Of a stretch of 64,000 nucleotides of DNA, positions 46,216 to 57,169 are shown one piece after another. Position numbers and translations under genes: made by a program. The notes beneath the pieces are model-generated. The model did no database searches. It saw only the letters and a list, made by a program, of their open reading frames with translations, and had not been told where the DNA came from. The first letter of the stretch is position 1. Every line of letters begins with the position of its first letter. Origin of the DNA: Hyphodiscus hymeniophilus (Eukaryota; Ascomycota; Leotiomycetes; Helotiales; Hyphodiscaceae); assembly GCA_016508695.1 (NCBI GenBank), contig VNKQ01000003.1:1984001-2048000 (forward strand), written 5' to 3'.

Positions 46216-47940
46216 TCACTCAGCTAACAGCTTTGGTTGGGTTGTGGTCTGTTCTGACTGTCGCCCTACAGCCGCTCCTTCGTCGCTGAGAGACCACCCT
46301 TCGCGGTCGTCTTTCGGAATACGAACAAAACAGGAGGATATAATTATAGCACATGCTGACAGTGCAATACCTAGGTACAGCGCATGCCGGTATCCAGGCC
46401 CAATTGTTGTTCCATGATGGTTGGTGTATGAATCGACTGTGCTAGCTAAACCGATCCCAGTGCTCTGGCCATATACCATGATTGTGCCAATCAGGGAGCC
46501 CGCAATACCTTGCTGGCTTTTCCGGACCGTATTGCTGGTGATGATCTGGGTTGCTGTGAAAATGAAGTCCGGTCCGAATCCAAGAATGGAGATAGCCGGA
46601 AACAATTGAGCCCAGTACACCTGCTCATCTGGCATTGTCGAGACCAACACGCAGGATACCATGATGCATCCACTGCCAATTGCGAGGATATACTGAGCAT
46701 CCAGCTTGGGTACCAGCCATGCGCTTACCAGGGCTGCCACCGTGCCTCCTCCTGCAAGAGGCACCCAGGTCGCCGAGTCCAGAAGGAGGCTATACCTTCG
46801 CAGGACCAGATTCCAGACATTACAATACCACACGAAGATTCCCACTGCCATGAAGGAGAAGACAGAGGCCAGGATCATAGGCACAAATGATGGCGCGGTC
46901 CAGATGTCAAGAGGAAGTATCGGATCTTGCGCGAATCTTCCCTCCCAATAAACGAACGCTGCAACATGAAGAACGGCGGCAATGAGTAGTGCATACTCAT
47001 AGGGCTCGTTCCATCCTATAAATGGTGCTTGACTATCACCGGGAAGTTAATATCTTACCGAGATGGATAACGCGAGAAAGGAATAAGGTTGTGCTATACA
47101 TACTTCCAGACAAAGTTGAAGAGGATGAGCCCTCCTACCCCAAGATATGCGCCGACGTAATCCGTCTGTCCATTTTTTTTTGGAGAATCTCATGTTTCTC
47201 CGGGACGATAAAAGCGATTGCCGGCGCAGACAATTAACCCCCATCACCGTGCTTTACACAATATCGTCAGAACACCTGATGCCAGAACCTTTTTAGGACG
47301 GCACTCACAAAAAGAAAAACAGATATTTCCATGGCAGCAATTGTGCGAATACGCCAGCGAACACGCTTCCCCCTGCAGCACCGATAGGGGCCATCGCCCC
47401 AAAGAAAGCGACGGTGACATTGCGCTGCCTGCCAGGAGGGAAGGTAATGGTCAACAGGGCGATAGCATTCGGCACCATAAAGGCTCCTCCGATGCCCGTC
47501 AGCGCTCGGAGGACAACCGAGGAGACTATGTTCTTTGCAAAGCCTGAGACGAGCGAGAAAAGAGTCCACCAGAGGCTCCCCGCCAGGAGAATATTTTTGT
47601 GTCCGTATATGGCTCCGACCCGACCTCCCATCAGTACAAAGGCGCCTTGGGTCAACCTTCCAATATTGTCAGCCATATGCTCCAGTCAGCGCGTGATTGT
47701 ACACAGACGGGTAAGATGCTGCAATCCAGCTGCCGTCATTCGCATTGCCAAGGTCTGCGGCAATTGTTGTTGCGGCCACTACGCCAGCTCCATAGGCGAT
47801 CATCTACAAAGAGGTCTATTAAAATTAAGCAACCTAAAGGACAGTACAATACTGACCTGTACGAATTGCGACGCCACGATCGATACCGAAATGGCTACGG
47901 CCCGTACCGAAATCAACTCGATTGGTGGGTTTTGACTCAT
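46216..47940 (-). pseudogene. DHA2-type MFS transporter with at least two lesions
   Basis: Readable parts: 47857-47940 (MSQNPPIELISVRAVAIS), an exon of about 90 nt ending SWIAASY|P near 47711, 47309-47656 (PLTQGAFVLMGGRVGAIYGHKN, motif A-like, and LRALTGIGGAFMVPNAIALL), a short exon near 47100-47225, then 46216-47032 (NQAPFIGWNEPYEYALL... to the stop). In the short exon AIAFIVPEKHEILQKK is one frame and TDYVGAYLGVGGLILFNFVW another. The switch falls in a run of nine A (47173-47181 on the complement), where one extra base would mend it. Upstream, no AG acceptor lies between an in-frame TAA and the conserved sequence. It resembles fungal multidrug or toxin efflux pumps. I annotate it as a pseudogene, although base error cannot be excluded. 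Confidence 0.7.
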
Positions 47941-48516
47941 TCTAAAGCATGGTAAAGCGTGATGCGCAGTGCCTCAAGAAATGACATATAACGAAATTCT
48001 TGCATCTCACAGATCATGAGTTGATAAAATTGAACCAGGAGGCTGCCTTTCAACCATCTAACAAAAACGGCCAAAGATATTAATCAGCTATCTCCGTTCT
48101 TGATTTATCAAGCACTTCTAATCAGATGTTGAGGTGCGGGTCCGCCTCGCAGATACTTGCCCTGCGACTCTGGCTGCGTCATAAAATTACTGTATTCGAG
48201 ATCTGAAATGCATTCCGCGATTGATTATAACCCTTTTTCTTCTAGTATTGGTCCTTTTGCTTACACTTCAAAGCCATTCATGGCAGGTAATAGATACCAC
48301 CCTATGGCTTATCAATCATAGTCTAGCTCGAGTAGTTATATATGTCACTAGTCCTCAATCTATAAGGTACTATCACCAGTCCCAAAGTGTCGCCCTTATT
48401 GATTCGCGAAAGAGGTCACCAGGAATTCATCGTGCCACCAAGCACCCATTTGCGATATTGTTCAATACACCCGATTTATCACGGCTTTACTCGATAGTAG
48501 AGAAAGGCATACGACA
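47941..48516. promoter_or_regulatory. Shared divergent promoter (transporter / SDR)
   Basis: 576 bp between divergent starts. It holds the CGG palindrome listed at 48131-48148. Confidence 0.45.
48131..48148. promoter_or_regulatory. CGG-N2-CCG palindrome, candidate Zn2Cys6 factor site
   Basis: GAGGTGCGGGTCCGCCTC is a near-perfect inverted repeat around CGGGTCCG. Inverted CGG triplets are the classic target of zinc-cluster regulators, and one is encoded 2-4 kb away. It sits between the divergent transporter and SDR starts. Binding is inference. Confidence 0.45.
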
Positions 48517-49452
48517 ATGTCAACTCCTACCAGCCAATTCCACCACAGTCCTACTCCTATAACCAGCCCTACGCAGGACCACCTCTCGGCGACGGGGAAG
48601 ATCGTCCTAGTAACAGGTGGAGGCACAGCGATCGGTACAGGAATCGTGGAGGCTTTTGCGAAGGCGAAGGCCAAAGCGGTATTCTTGACGGGACGCAGAT
48701 ACAATCTGTTAGAGGATACCAAGAAGAAGGTTCATGTTTCCGCTGTTGGTTTAATGTCCGCTAAGCTAAATATACTACGACAGTTCTCGTTGAAATATTC
48801 CGAAACAAGCTTCCACGCATTCCGAGCTGATATAAGTAAAGACGATGATGTTCGATCTTTGTTCCAAGAGATCAACAAGACCGGAAGTGTGGACATACTG
48901 GTCGCGAATGCGGGTTATCTGCCAACTCCAGGGCCAATAGCTACAACCGAAACCGTCGAGTGGTGGACAGGTTTTGAGATCAATGTGCTGGGTACCTATC
49001 TCTTGGCCAAAGCCTTTCTCAATCAGCCTCTGGCTCCTACAGGGACCCCAGTCTTCATTGGAGTGAACACCGGCGTAGCACATCTGGGCCCTTTGGTCGG
49101 CCCAATGAGTGGCTACGGCACCTCCAAACTCGCTGCAGCTTCGGTTGTCGAGTTTCTGCAGGCCGAGAATCCCCATCTGAAGGCGTTCAACGTCAGTCCT
49201 GGCGTCGTCGAAAGCGACATGAGCAACAAAGCTAGTAACCCAAACTTTCCAGCAGTGGATTCCCCAGACCTGATGGGCCATCTCGCCGTCTGGCTGGCTA
49301 GTCCCGAATCAGATTTTCTGAAGGGACGTTTTATCTGGGCTAATTGGGATATCGGGGAACTGATAAAGGCACAGGACAAGATCGATGCTGCACCTAGCTT
49401 GCTCCGTTTAACCCTTGAAGGCTGGTCGGATAACTTTGCGGCATTGAAATAA
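48517..49452 (+). CDS. Short-chain dehydrogenase/reductase
   Basis: ATG 48517 to stop 49452. Although the frame is open throughout, 48730-48783 (54 nt, GTTCAT...ACGACAG) reads as an in-frame intron: skipping it joins EDTKKK to FSLKYSETSFHAFRADIS as in SDR homologues, leaving 293 residues; retaining it gives 311. Motifs are cofactor loop VTGGGTAIGTGI, NAGYLPTPGP (N-A-G), VNTGVAH (Ser replaced by Thr in the usual position), catalytic YGTSK and NVSPGVVESDM. It is an NAD(P)-dependent oxidoreductase, substrate unknown. It is divergent from the transporter and part of the presumed metabolic group. Confidence 0.85.
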   Translation: MSTPTSQFHHSPTPITSPTQDHLSATGKIVLVTGGGTAIGTGIVEAFAKAKAKAVFLTGRRYNLLEDTKKKVHVSAVGLMSAKLNILRQFSLKYSETSFHAFRADISKDDDVRSLFQEINKTGSVDILVANAGYLPTPGPIATTETVEWWTGFEINVLGTYLLAKAFLNQPLAPTGTPVFIGVNTGVAHLGPLVGPMSGYGTSKLAAASVVEFLQAENPHLKAFNVSPGVVESDMSNKASNPNFPAVDSPDLMGHLAVWLASPESDFLKGRFIWANWDIGELIKAQDKIDAAPSLLRLTLEGWSDNFAALK

Positions 49453-51376
49453 ATATCAACTTTACTTCTTTCCCCCCTCTGTCACCTTGCTCCATAGCGA
49501 AAAGAAGTAGTGCCTTTGCTGAGACTTACATAACAGGGCGACATACAAGCCTTGCCACGACACATCATTGTGACAAAAAGTACATCCGTGAAGAGACTGT
49601 AATTCCGCTCCAGTTTGCCAGTCCGCGATCAAAGAAACGATGGGGGAATTTGCCGCTCCATATCAACCAAGGACTTCCAGTCTACCCTCATCCACCCTTG
49701 CGAACACTGATGTAAGTCAACCCGTTTCCAAACGGCCTCGATAATGTTTCTCATGATTTCGACATTCTTGACTCGTCTCTCCTTCCGCATTTTGTCTACG
49801 ACATCCAGGATCTTGAGTTGTTGACTATCTTCTATGACCTCGCAAGCAGGTCAGAACGTGTCCGCTATTCAACCTCCTTTGACCTGTTCACTTACTACAA
49901 AATTTCGCCTACAGGTTTCTTATTCCCAAAGATTCTTGCAAGCCAGAATCCTTCAAATCCCCTGAGGAGTGAGCGCGAGAGGACAAGCGTCCAAAACAAT
50001 TGTGCGGGATCAAAACTAATTCATCGGAGAGTTTCCATTGTTCGCTAGTAAGTACGAGACGGCTCGCTCAAGCAAGCTGAGTGATTTGTTTTGCCTCTTA
50101 CGCTCTTGTGTTTGTTCTCATATACTGGTCATACAGTGGTTCAAAGCATGTTATACACGCGTTCACGAAGAACAGCACTGAAGTCTGAGCTTCAAAGTCG
50201 AAGAAACAGATTTTCATTCGCTATTCTTTGATTGCATGTATGGCAAGTTTCCATATCTGTCGTGGCTTAATGAGCGTCAATCCCTTCATCATCAATGCGT
50301 AAGTGAGTTGTCTACTGCGTTCAGCTGCTTATCATAAAGCTCAGCGTAGATAGCTTGCTCGAAGTACAGCCATTCTATGGATTCTGAAATGTAATGACCG
50401 TGTTGCCACCTAGGGTTTTCAACCACCTCCCTGCAGCCAACAGACCCTTAACCACCTCCGACAAGTCGCTTTGTTGAGTGCGTCATCTGCAATGGAAGGC
50501 TCAACAACATCAGACTGGGGAGGAGAATTCTACAAACCTTGTTGCTGGCACCGGCGATTTGTGACCTTGAAGGAGACGAGTGTTGGTATCGGGCAACACG
50601 ACTCGAGATGAATTGATGGGGCCATCACCAATGACAGCGATGAGTTATCCGTGTACTCGTAGTGGATGTCGATGTCTACTTCTTCAGAGGCGTTTGAATT
50701 GACAAGGTCGAACATAGCTATATTGCATTAGCAATCTTGAATTTCGGGATTTGAAAGCACATGTCAATGAACGCCAACTCAAAAGATAATATCATACCGC
50801 CATTGCTTCAAGATCCTGGTACGGAATGAGTACATCTCCGCAGCCAAAATTTGGAGTAAGCACTATCCCCGCGCAGTTCCATTGGAATAAGAGAGAGTGG
50901 GGGTTTGCGGTTCTATTTGATTGGTGAAAACCAGACGTCGTCTGTTGCCGAACATTATTTCCACCTCAGTCTCTCCAAACATATTTTCATCATTTCATTA
51001 GAACTTCTCCCACTGATTGTTAAGTCATTTAATCAACTTATAATCGAAACTTGAATATCTGTTATTACTCAAAGAAGCACCCTCGCGGAAAATAGGATTA
51101 TTAATTCCTAGTCACGTGGCCGGGCTGCCATTGAATTGACTTTCGACTTGGCTTGCTGTTTTCCAATAAAGCTAAAAGAATTCGGATGCTTTACTGATAA
51201 AGATCGTGTAGTTACTTTGAACGATTCAGATCTGGTCACACTTTGTCAAGATCTTTCGAGAGAAGTGAATCGACTGTTTCCTCCTTGCTCAAAGAATTCG
51301 ACAACACGACAGGAATCCGATTCTTGAATATCATTGTCTCCACGTGGCAAAACTACAAAGTCCAGTATCCGCTACC
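49453..51376. other. Intergenic region, nothing secure
   Basis: 1.9 kb between the SDR and the lyase. A minus-strand frame at 50530-50715 begins with ATG (MFDLVNSNASEEVDIDI) but has no family or clear continuation. Other short frames look random. Confidence 0.45.
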
Positions 51377-52879
51377 ATGTCAGTCAGTACGATCGACTCT
51401 CGGGTCTTCCGCGACCTTTTTGGAACCGAGGAAGCTCGAGCAATCTTCTCTGATCAAGCATATGTCCAGAGATTGATAGAAGTAGAGGCTGCTCTCGCAA
51501 GGGCCGAGTCGAAAGAGCTTGTTATTCCTGATGATGTAGGAGAAGCGATCTCGTCGCAAGCAAGAGTTGAGAACATCGAGTCAGGAATCCCTGGGAAAAT
51601 CACACTATGGAAGATATGCTAAAATTGAAATAGCTTCGATCGATTCTCAAAAGACACAGAAAATGTTGGATATCCTGTACTTCCGCTGATCACACAGCTG
51701 CAAGAGAAGATGGACGAGAAATATGCAAAGTATTTGCATTGGGGAGCAACGACTCAAGACATTATGGATACTGCAACGATACTGCAGATTCGTGAAGGCC
51801 TGGTACTTGTTCGAAAACTGCTAAATAGGTTGTCTGAAATCTTGACCAATCTTGCAGTGAAGTACAGAGATGTGTAAGTATGTTGTAGTTTTTCGCAGAC
51901 AGGTGTGCTGAAAATATGCAGACCAACAGCAGGACGAACCCATCTACAACACGCCCTTCCAGTCACATTCGGCTACAAACTTGCAGTGTATCTCTCGAGC
52001 TTCCAACGTCACTTACAACGCCTCAACGAGCTTGAAACTCGCTGCTTGGTAGTTCAATTTGGGGGTGCGGTCGGTACACTCGCCTCTCTAGGATCAGACG
52101 ATACCGGTCTCCGTGTGCGAGCACAACTTGCTGCTGAACTCGGGCTGCGAAATCCGACCATCACATGGCACGTAGCTCGTGACAATATCGCCGAAGTGAC
52201 TAACTTCCTCTCTTTGATCGGTGGCTCACTAGGAAAGATCGCCCTCGATATCATCCTCATGTCGTCCAATGAAGTCGGAGAGGTTTCCGAGCCTTTCGTC
52301 CTAGGAAGAGGGGCTTCATCGACCATGCCACAGAAGCGAAATCCAATATCCAGTGAGGTGATCCTCGCAGCCTCCAAAATACTCAGAGCAAATGCTGGCT
52401 TGGGAATGGACGCTATGGTGGCAGACTTTGAGAGGGCGAGTGGACCGTGGCATCTTGAATGGGCCTGTATCCCAGAAAGCTTTGTGATATGTTGTGGAGC
52501 ATTGCATCAAACGTGCTTCGTTATGGGCGGACTTGTAGTTCACAAGAATTCCATGTTAAGAAATTTGGAGTCGACGAAGGGAAGGATTGTTGCGGAAGCT
52601 GTTATGATGGGCTTGGCAGAGACTATTGGCAGGGGAAAAGCTCATGATGTTATTTATGACGCTTGCTCCCAGTCGATTGAGAAGGAAACTTCGCTCTTCG
52701 AGGCCCTGATAGGTAATGAGGAGGTACGGGGTGAGCTAGGGGAAGAACGGCTGCGACAACTGTGTGATCCATTGAAGTACTTGGGATGTTGTCAGCAGAT
52801 GATCGATCATGTCACCGGTATCTCATTTGATTTCGGGAAGGAAAAAACTCCTATTGTTAGCTTTCAGAAAGTTCAGTAG
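51377..52879 (+). CDS. Fumarase/aspartase-superfamily lyase, 3-carboxymuconate cycloisomerase type
   Basis: Exons 51377-51579, 51634-51873 and 51922-52879 encode 466 residues. DSRVFRDLFGTEEAR and VEAALARAESKELVIP open the protein as in PcaB-type and related adenylosuccinate-lyase-like enzymes. HWGATTQDIMDTA and AGRTHLQHALPVTFG are the first two conserved regions. The superfamily signature is GASSTMPQKRNP, carrying the mobile catalytic loop. Junctions NI|DFDRFSKDTENVGYP and RDV|PTAGRTHLQHA are unambiguous; the first donor (GTCAGG) is weak. Most ascomycetes use an unrelated propeller enzyme for carboxymuconate cyclisation. This bacterial-like fold may therefore act on another substrate or have been gained by transfer, but that needs a phylogeny. 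Confidence 0.88.
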
Positions 52880-55033
52880 AACCTGGGCCACTTAGTGCCT
52901 TCGGTTTATGAATATCAATGTGACGGCACTTATCAGCACCGTATTCGAGCGTTTGAGATCCACATTTTTCAAAGACTCTGGGCGACTAGGAAATTCTGCG
53001 CCGATTTTCATGACATTCCTCTTCCCATGGCGAGAAATTTGGTAATGGCTGCAAGAAGGGTCTTCCACTTTTCTTCGAATAGAGTCTGTTCTCAATGTCT
53101 CATGTTCGTTTTCGGAGAGACTGATGACTCCAGTTTTGTGAATCTGCAACACAAAATCGGTCCGACATAGACTTCCTGAACTGCTCATTTGTTCTTTTAA
53201 TCAACGATTTGAGGATACTTCATGAAGGGCAGGCCAGGTTAGGTGCACGTGACACTTAGTGGCAAAAGTGTCGGCTCCCCTACTCGAAAACCAAAAGGTC
53301 GAAATAGTCTCTCGGGTTCGACAATTCTCGGACACGCCAAGGAACCGCGCCGGATTACTCTAATATCTCCACCTATTCAAGCCTTTAGGACATTGCTGTC
53401 TAGTCCCTAAAGAGTAAATGCTCAGTAGAGAAAGCATGAACCGCTGACTGACGTAGTCGACAGAGTTACACCTGCCTTGTACATGTAGTTCGTGTTCGGA
53501 CCGTTCGGGTATTCGCGATCCATGTATTGACCACCTTAGCTCATTCTATACTGCCCTGGTGTCGATCAGTCCTTTTTTCTTGTCAGCAATTGGAGTATAT
53601 GGAGGAGGGGTAGAATCACGTTACTGTATTGAGCGTGAAGAACCGGATGAGGTGGATCAGATGTTAAGCAATAACCAGAAGGGGTGAATCACGTGTTTTT
53701 AGCGATAGCCAGAAGAGTTTAGGTCCTAGCTAGATTCGAAATCACTCCTTCGAGGACACTTTTACTTGTGATTAGAAGAATCAACGTAGTCAACAAGTCG
53801 GCCTTTACAGTGCCATTGGTACGGCCCGTCTATAATCTTACTTACGTACCGATTAGTGCAAGATCAGCTTGAACATTCTAGCTGCGTACACTAGCCTGAG
53901 GTCCTCTCTCGCTACAGGTATTCGTTGTTTTTGGATGAGGACCACTCCGAGCGGATTCGGACTGGCGTCGGTGAACTGGTCAGCTGGTAGGTTCATGTAC
54001 CAAGGATACTAGATGGTTGAACGTTGAGGTCAGGTCCCTGTGTAGATTTTGTCCATTATTGCGCCAATTCCTTCGCGGTCAATCTAAGTCTAAGTCTTTG
54101 CTTGTCAGGGTATAATTTGGCCTAGTCGCTCACTAACGCACAATACTTATATTCAATGACTCGACATGGGTAATGGAGCATAGTCTGTCTCACCCAGAAT
54201 CACTACCATTCAGACGATTGATGATGAGATCATATCCACCAGTCCATCGTGTGCGTCTCTAAGAGCGGATGCTCAATTAAGTCTTACAGAACACATTAGG
54301 TAGGGGTCGACGCTACCAGATAGATGAAAATCAGGTCCAGCATAGAAGCGATACTCAAAGTGGGATCATACATGCAGACGCAGGCTCCAGCAGCAGCAGG
54401 ACCTTTGCATGCAGAGTTAAGACATGTGACTTTCCGGGGGCGTGTTCCTCCCCGATGCTGAAGTTCGGCAATTCGCATTTGTTTACTGTATCCACTGCCC
54501 ATCACTTCTGTCTCCGTGTCTCGTGTCTTTCCTATCCACCAGATCCTATCCGTGGAGAGAGATCACATTGTTCAAAGGATTCAGGATACTCAGTGACCTA
54601 GAAGTCGCCATTGCTGATGTCGCCGCGGAGAATTCTCTGCACAAGATGTCCTGTGTCATCAAAACCAATATTATGCTGTTCTTCATTAAAACTCTACATG
54701 GAGAACACTACACTGCTCAATTTCAAGTCCGCATATTCTAGTGAGATGGAATGTCTAAGGCATCTTCAAGGATTCCCTTACTCTCACCACGTCAGCATTA
54801 TCATCATCATCTAGGGTGAGGTGCTTACTGATGTATCATAAAATCTTGTATTGCAATGGGTCATCTAACTGAAGGCTGATAAATCCTAGAATCCTACAAG
54901 TATAAAGTGGTGGGATAATCCTTTGATCATCCAGCACAACTGCTCAGCACTGAAAACTTCATTCAAACATTACAAGCACCATCTTCTCAGATCAAATCTC
55001 AACCTCTATCCGAGGGCTTCTCGACTCTTCAAA
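52880..55033. other. Gene-poor stretch, nothing secure
   Basis: 2.1 kb without a convincing gene. Short imperfect repeats occur (AGC-A/G-ATA-A/G-CCAGAAG at about 53669 and 53702). Open frames near 52892-53188 on both strands lack domains. No terminal inverted repeats recognised. Confidence 0.5.
54901..54907 (+). promoter_or_regulatory. TATA box of the secreted-protein gene
   Basis: TATAAAG lies 127 nt upstream of the ATG at 55034, with a CA/TC-rich leader in between. The placement fits a strong inducible promoter. Confidence 0.5.
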
Positions 55034-55435
55034 ATGCAACTTAAACAGCTCATCGCTATTGTGCCTTTCCTCGCTGGCGTCCATGCCACTTGGACCCTCA
55101 GAGGATACGATTATGTCAATAGTCCAGACACCGATTGCAGCTCCGGCACTGCAGGTATCGATGAGATTATCGTCGAGTCGGGTGATGGAGACTATCCCTG
55201 CACAGGAGTTGCCGCGGACAATGGACTCTCGTCCGTTTACTGGGACAGCGGTGGACAAGTAGACCAACTGGACAGCTTCTTCGTCTGCTTTTACGACCAA
55301 TACGAATGTCCTTCAGGCTCAGGTGTCGCCACTTTCCCAGAAGGCGACCAGGGATGTAATGTCGTGTCCATTGCCCCCGGGACTGGTGGATTGACTTACT
55401 TTGCCGTCAAGGCAAGCAGCGAGGCGACCTGTTAG
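55034..55435 (+). CDS. Small secreted six-cysteine protein, effector-like
   Basis: Single exon, 133 residues. ATG 55034 gives a textbook signal peptide (MQLKQLIAIVPFLAGVHA, about 18 residues). A longer frame upstream is ignored because the signal peptide begins here. The mature part of about 115 residues has six Cys (SPDTDC, DYPC, FFVC, YEC, QGC and the last residue), enough for three disulfides, and is acidic and Gly-rich. No known domain is recognised. Small secreted Cys-rich proteins of fungi are often effectors or surface proteins. That is inference from size, signal peptide and its isolated position in a gene-poor stretch. Confidence 0.75.
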   Translation: MQLKQLIAIVPFLAGVHATWTLRGYDYVNSPDTDCSSGTAGIDEIIVESGDGDYPCTGVAADNGLSSVYWDSGGQVDQLDSFFVCFYDQYECPSGSGVATFPEGDQGCNVVSIAPGTGGLTYFAVKASSEATC

Positions 55436-55516
55436 TTATAAGCTATCATCGAGTCGCTTTTGGAAGTCCCTCTCGACAACCAAAACTTCTAAGAGGAACA
55501 GGCATGGAAATGGGGT

Positions 55517-55647
55517 TGCGAGGAGGATTTTTTTCGGTAGGAAAGGGGGCAGTTACACCTATGGTCACTCATTTCTTAGAGCTGCGAGGAGGGTTTGCTA
55601 TGGTAGAGAAAAGGGGCAGTTAACATTGATGGTCACTCATTTATTAT
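55517..55647. repeat. 66-bp tandem duplication downstream of the secreted-protein gene
   Basis: Two adjacent copies begin at 55517 and 55583, each opening TGCGAGGAGG and ending GGTCACTCATTT-C/A-TTA, with GGGGCAGTTA inside. They differ at a modest number of positions. They probably lie in the 3' untranslated region. Confidence 0.85.
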
Positions 55648-57169
55648 AGATAAAGATTTCATTTATCTTTAGCTTTAAACATCAATCAGAAACTTTAGCA
55701 GCCATTTTTCGAATTTTAACCTATCCAAAGAGTGAGCTGCCATATACTTCAGCTCCGGGGTTTACACGTAATTATTCTAAATAGACGAAGAGTGAAAACT
55801 TGTTGTGTGAAGAATCAACAAGTTATAATTGCTAGATAAACTGAGCTAAGAATAACTGCCTTAGCATCTGAGAGTGAGATTGAAAACCCCTATGTCGCAA
55901 CTACCCTAAATTCCCTAATGCAACCAATCTAATCTCGCACTGACGTAACAGTTGTTTGGATAATTTGTCAAGATGGGCTACCCACGCATAATATAGCTTT
56001 GTACTTTAAGGAACTACTATGCTTTCTTCTGAATTCGCTTTGTATGTGATTTGCTCCCCTTCTTACTGCACAACTGTCCTTGCTCATTTTCGTTGCGATC
56101 GCTCAATCCAGCGCTGTCATCACCGCTAGACGGCTTCTTTCGTATGAAGCAAGGCCTTCAGTATTCTATATTTGACCGTGCTAGAGTCTGGGTATGACGC
56201 TCCCCTAGAAGAGGCTATTTGTAGTTAAAAGGGCGCGGCCTACCTAATAGCCACATCCGGTGCATTTGGTGCATTACCTACCGAGAGTGCTGACTAATCG
56301 GGTCAAGTCAGCGGGAGCAGAGTTGATTTCTGACCGTCAGTATAATTGTAATGATTAGGATTTTCAGCTATAAGAGCCAAATTGAATTCCCCATATTCTA
56401 AGACTTATTGCGGGTTGAGTCATTATAGACAAGTAAACATTAGATATTTGTAATAGTCGTGGCACTAGAAAAGTATTGTTATAGTTTCCACCAGGTCATT
56501 ACCTGCCCGTCAAAACCACCAGCTTTTGCCACTAAGGTACCTTACCTCGTGTCCGGAAGCTACCCCTCGTTTCCAGGCCGGAGCTGACCTTCTATTCATA
56601 ACAGCCCGCCTCTTGCTGGAACACCCATCGCTCGTAAGAGTAAGGCCATGACGGAGTTAGGCATTTGCAGCATTTCGTCGAGTCCGGAGTTCTTTCGAAT
56701 CAAGGAGGCTACCTCATGTCGAGTCGTAAGCATAGCCCGATGTCTGAATCCCCACCCCCAGTCCTCTCCTACATCGTAATTATGGCCTAGAAGGTCTTTA
56801 TCCTGTTGAAATGGAGCCAGAAGAAGCACTAACTCCTGCGTGTAGTGGTCTTGTTCCTCCCCTTAAACCATGCTTCTCCTTGGCTCCTAGTTGAATTACT
56901 GAGGGAATGCAGTAATCGTTGTAGAGCGTGAGTTGACTGAGCGGAAGGCCTAAGAGTTTTGGGCTGAATGTTGTTGTAGAAAGAAAATACGCTGCGATGC
57001 AGACCTTCCATCCGTAACCCGTTCGACTTACCTTTTCGCATCCAAAGAAACTGAATACTGATTCTGCTGTAAAGTGTTGGAAATTGTATCGAGGCAAACC
57101 TGAACTGCTTACGGACTCCGGCTATGCACCGTAATACGAAACCGCGAAGGTGTCTAGCTCACGACTTTA
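55648..57169. other. Gene-poor AT-rich stretch
   Basis: 1.5 kb without a convincing gene. Minus-strand frames at 56596-56829 and 56798-57097 are open but unsupported. No transposon ends recognised. Confidence 0.45.

Noticed and set aside
49818..50048. Short plus-strand frame after the SDR
   Set aside because: No motif; it overlaps other equally long random frames.
50530..50715. Minus-strand frame starting MFDLVNSN
   Set aside because: Possible first exon, but no acceptable continuation was found, so it is not annotated as a gene.
52892..53188. Overlapping frames on both strands after the lyase
   Set aside because: They are mutual shadows in 3' flanking sequence with no domain.
56596..57097. 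Two overlapping minus-strand frames that might be one gene
   Set aside because: No recognisable motif, no clear splice junction joining them, and no supporting start context.
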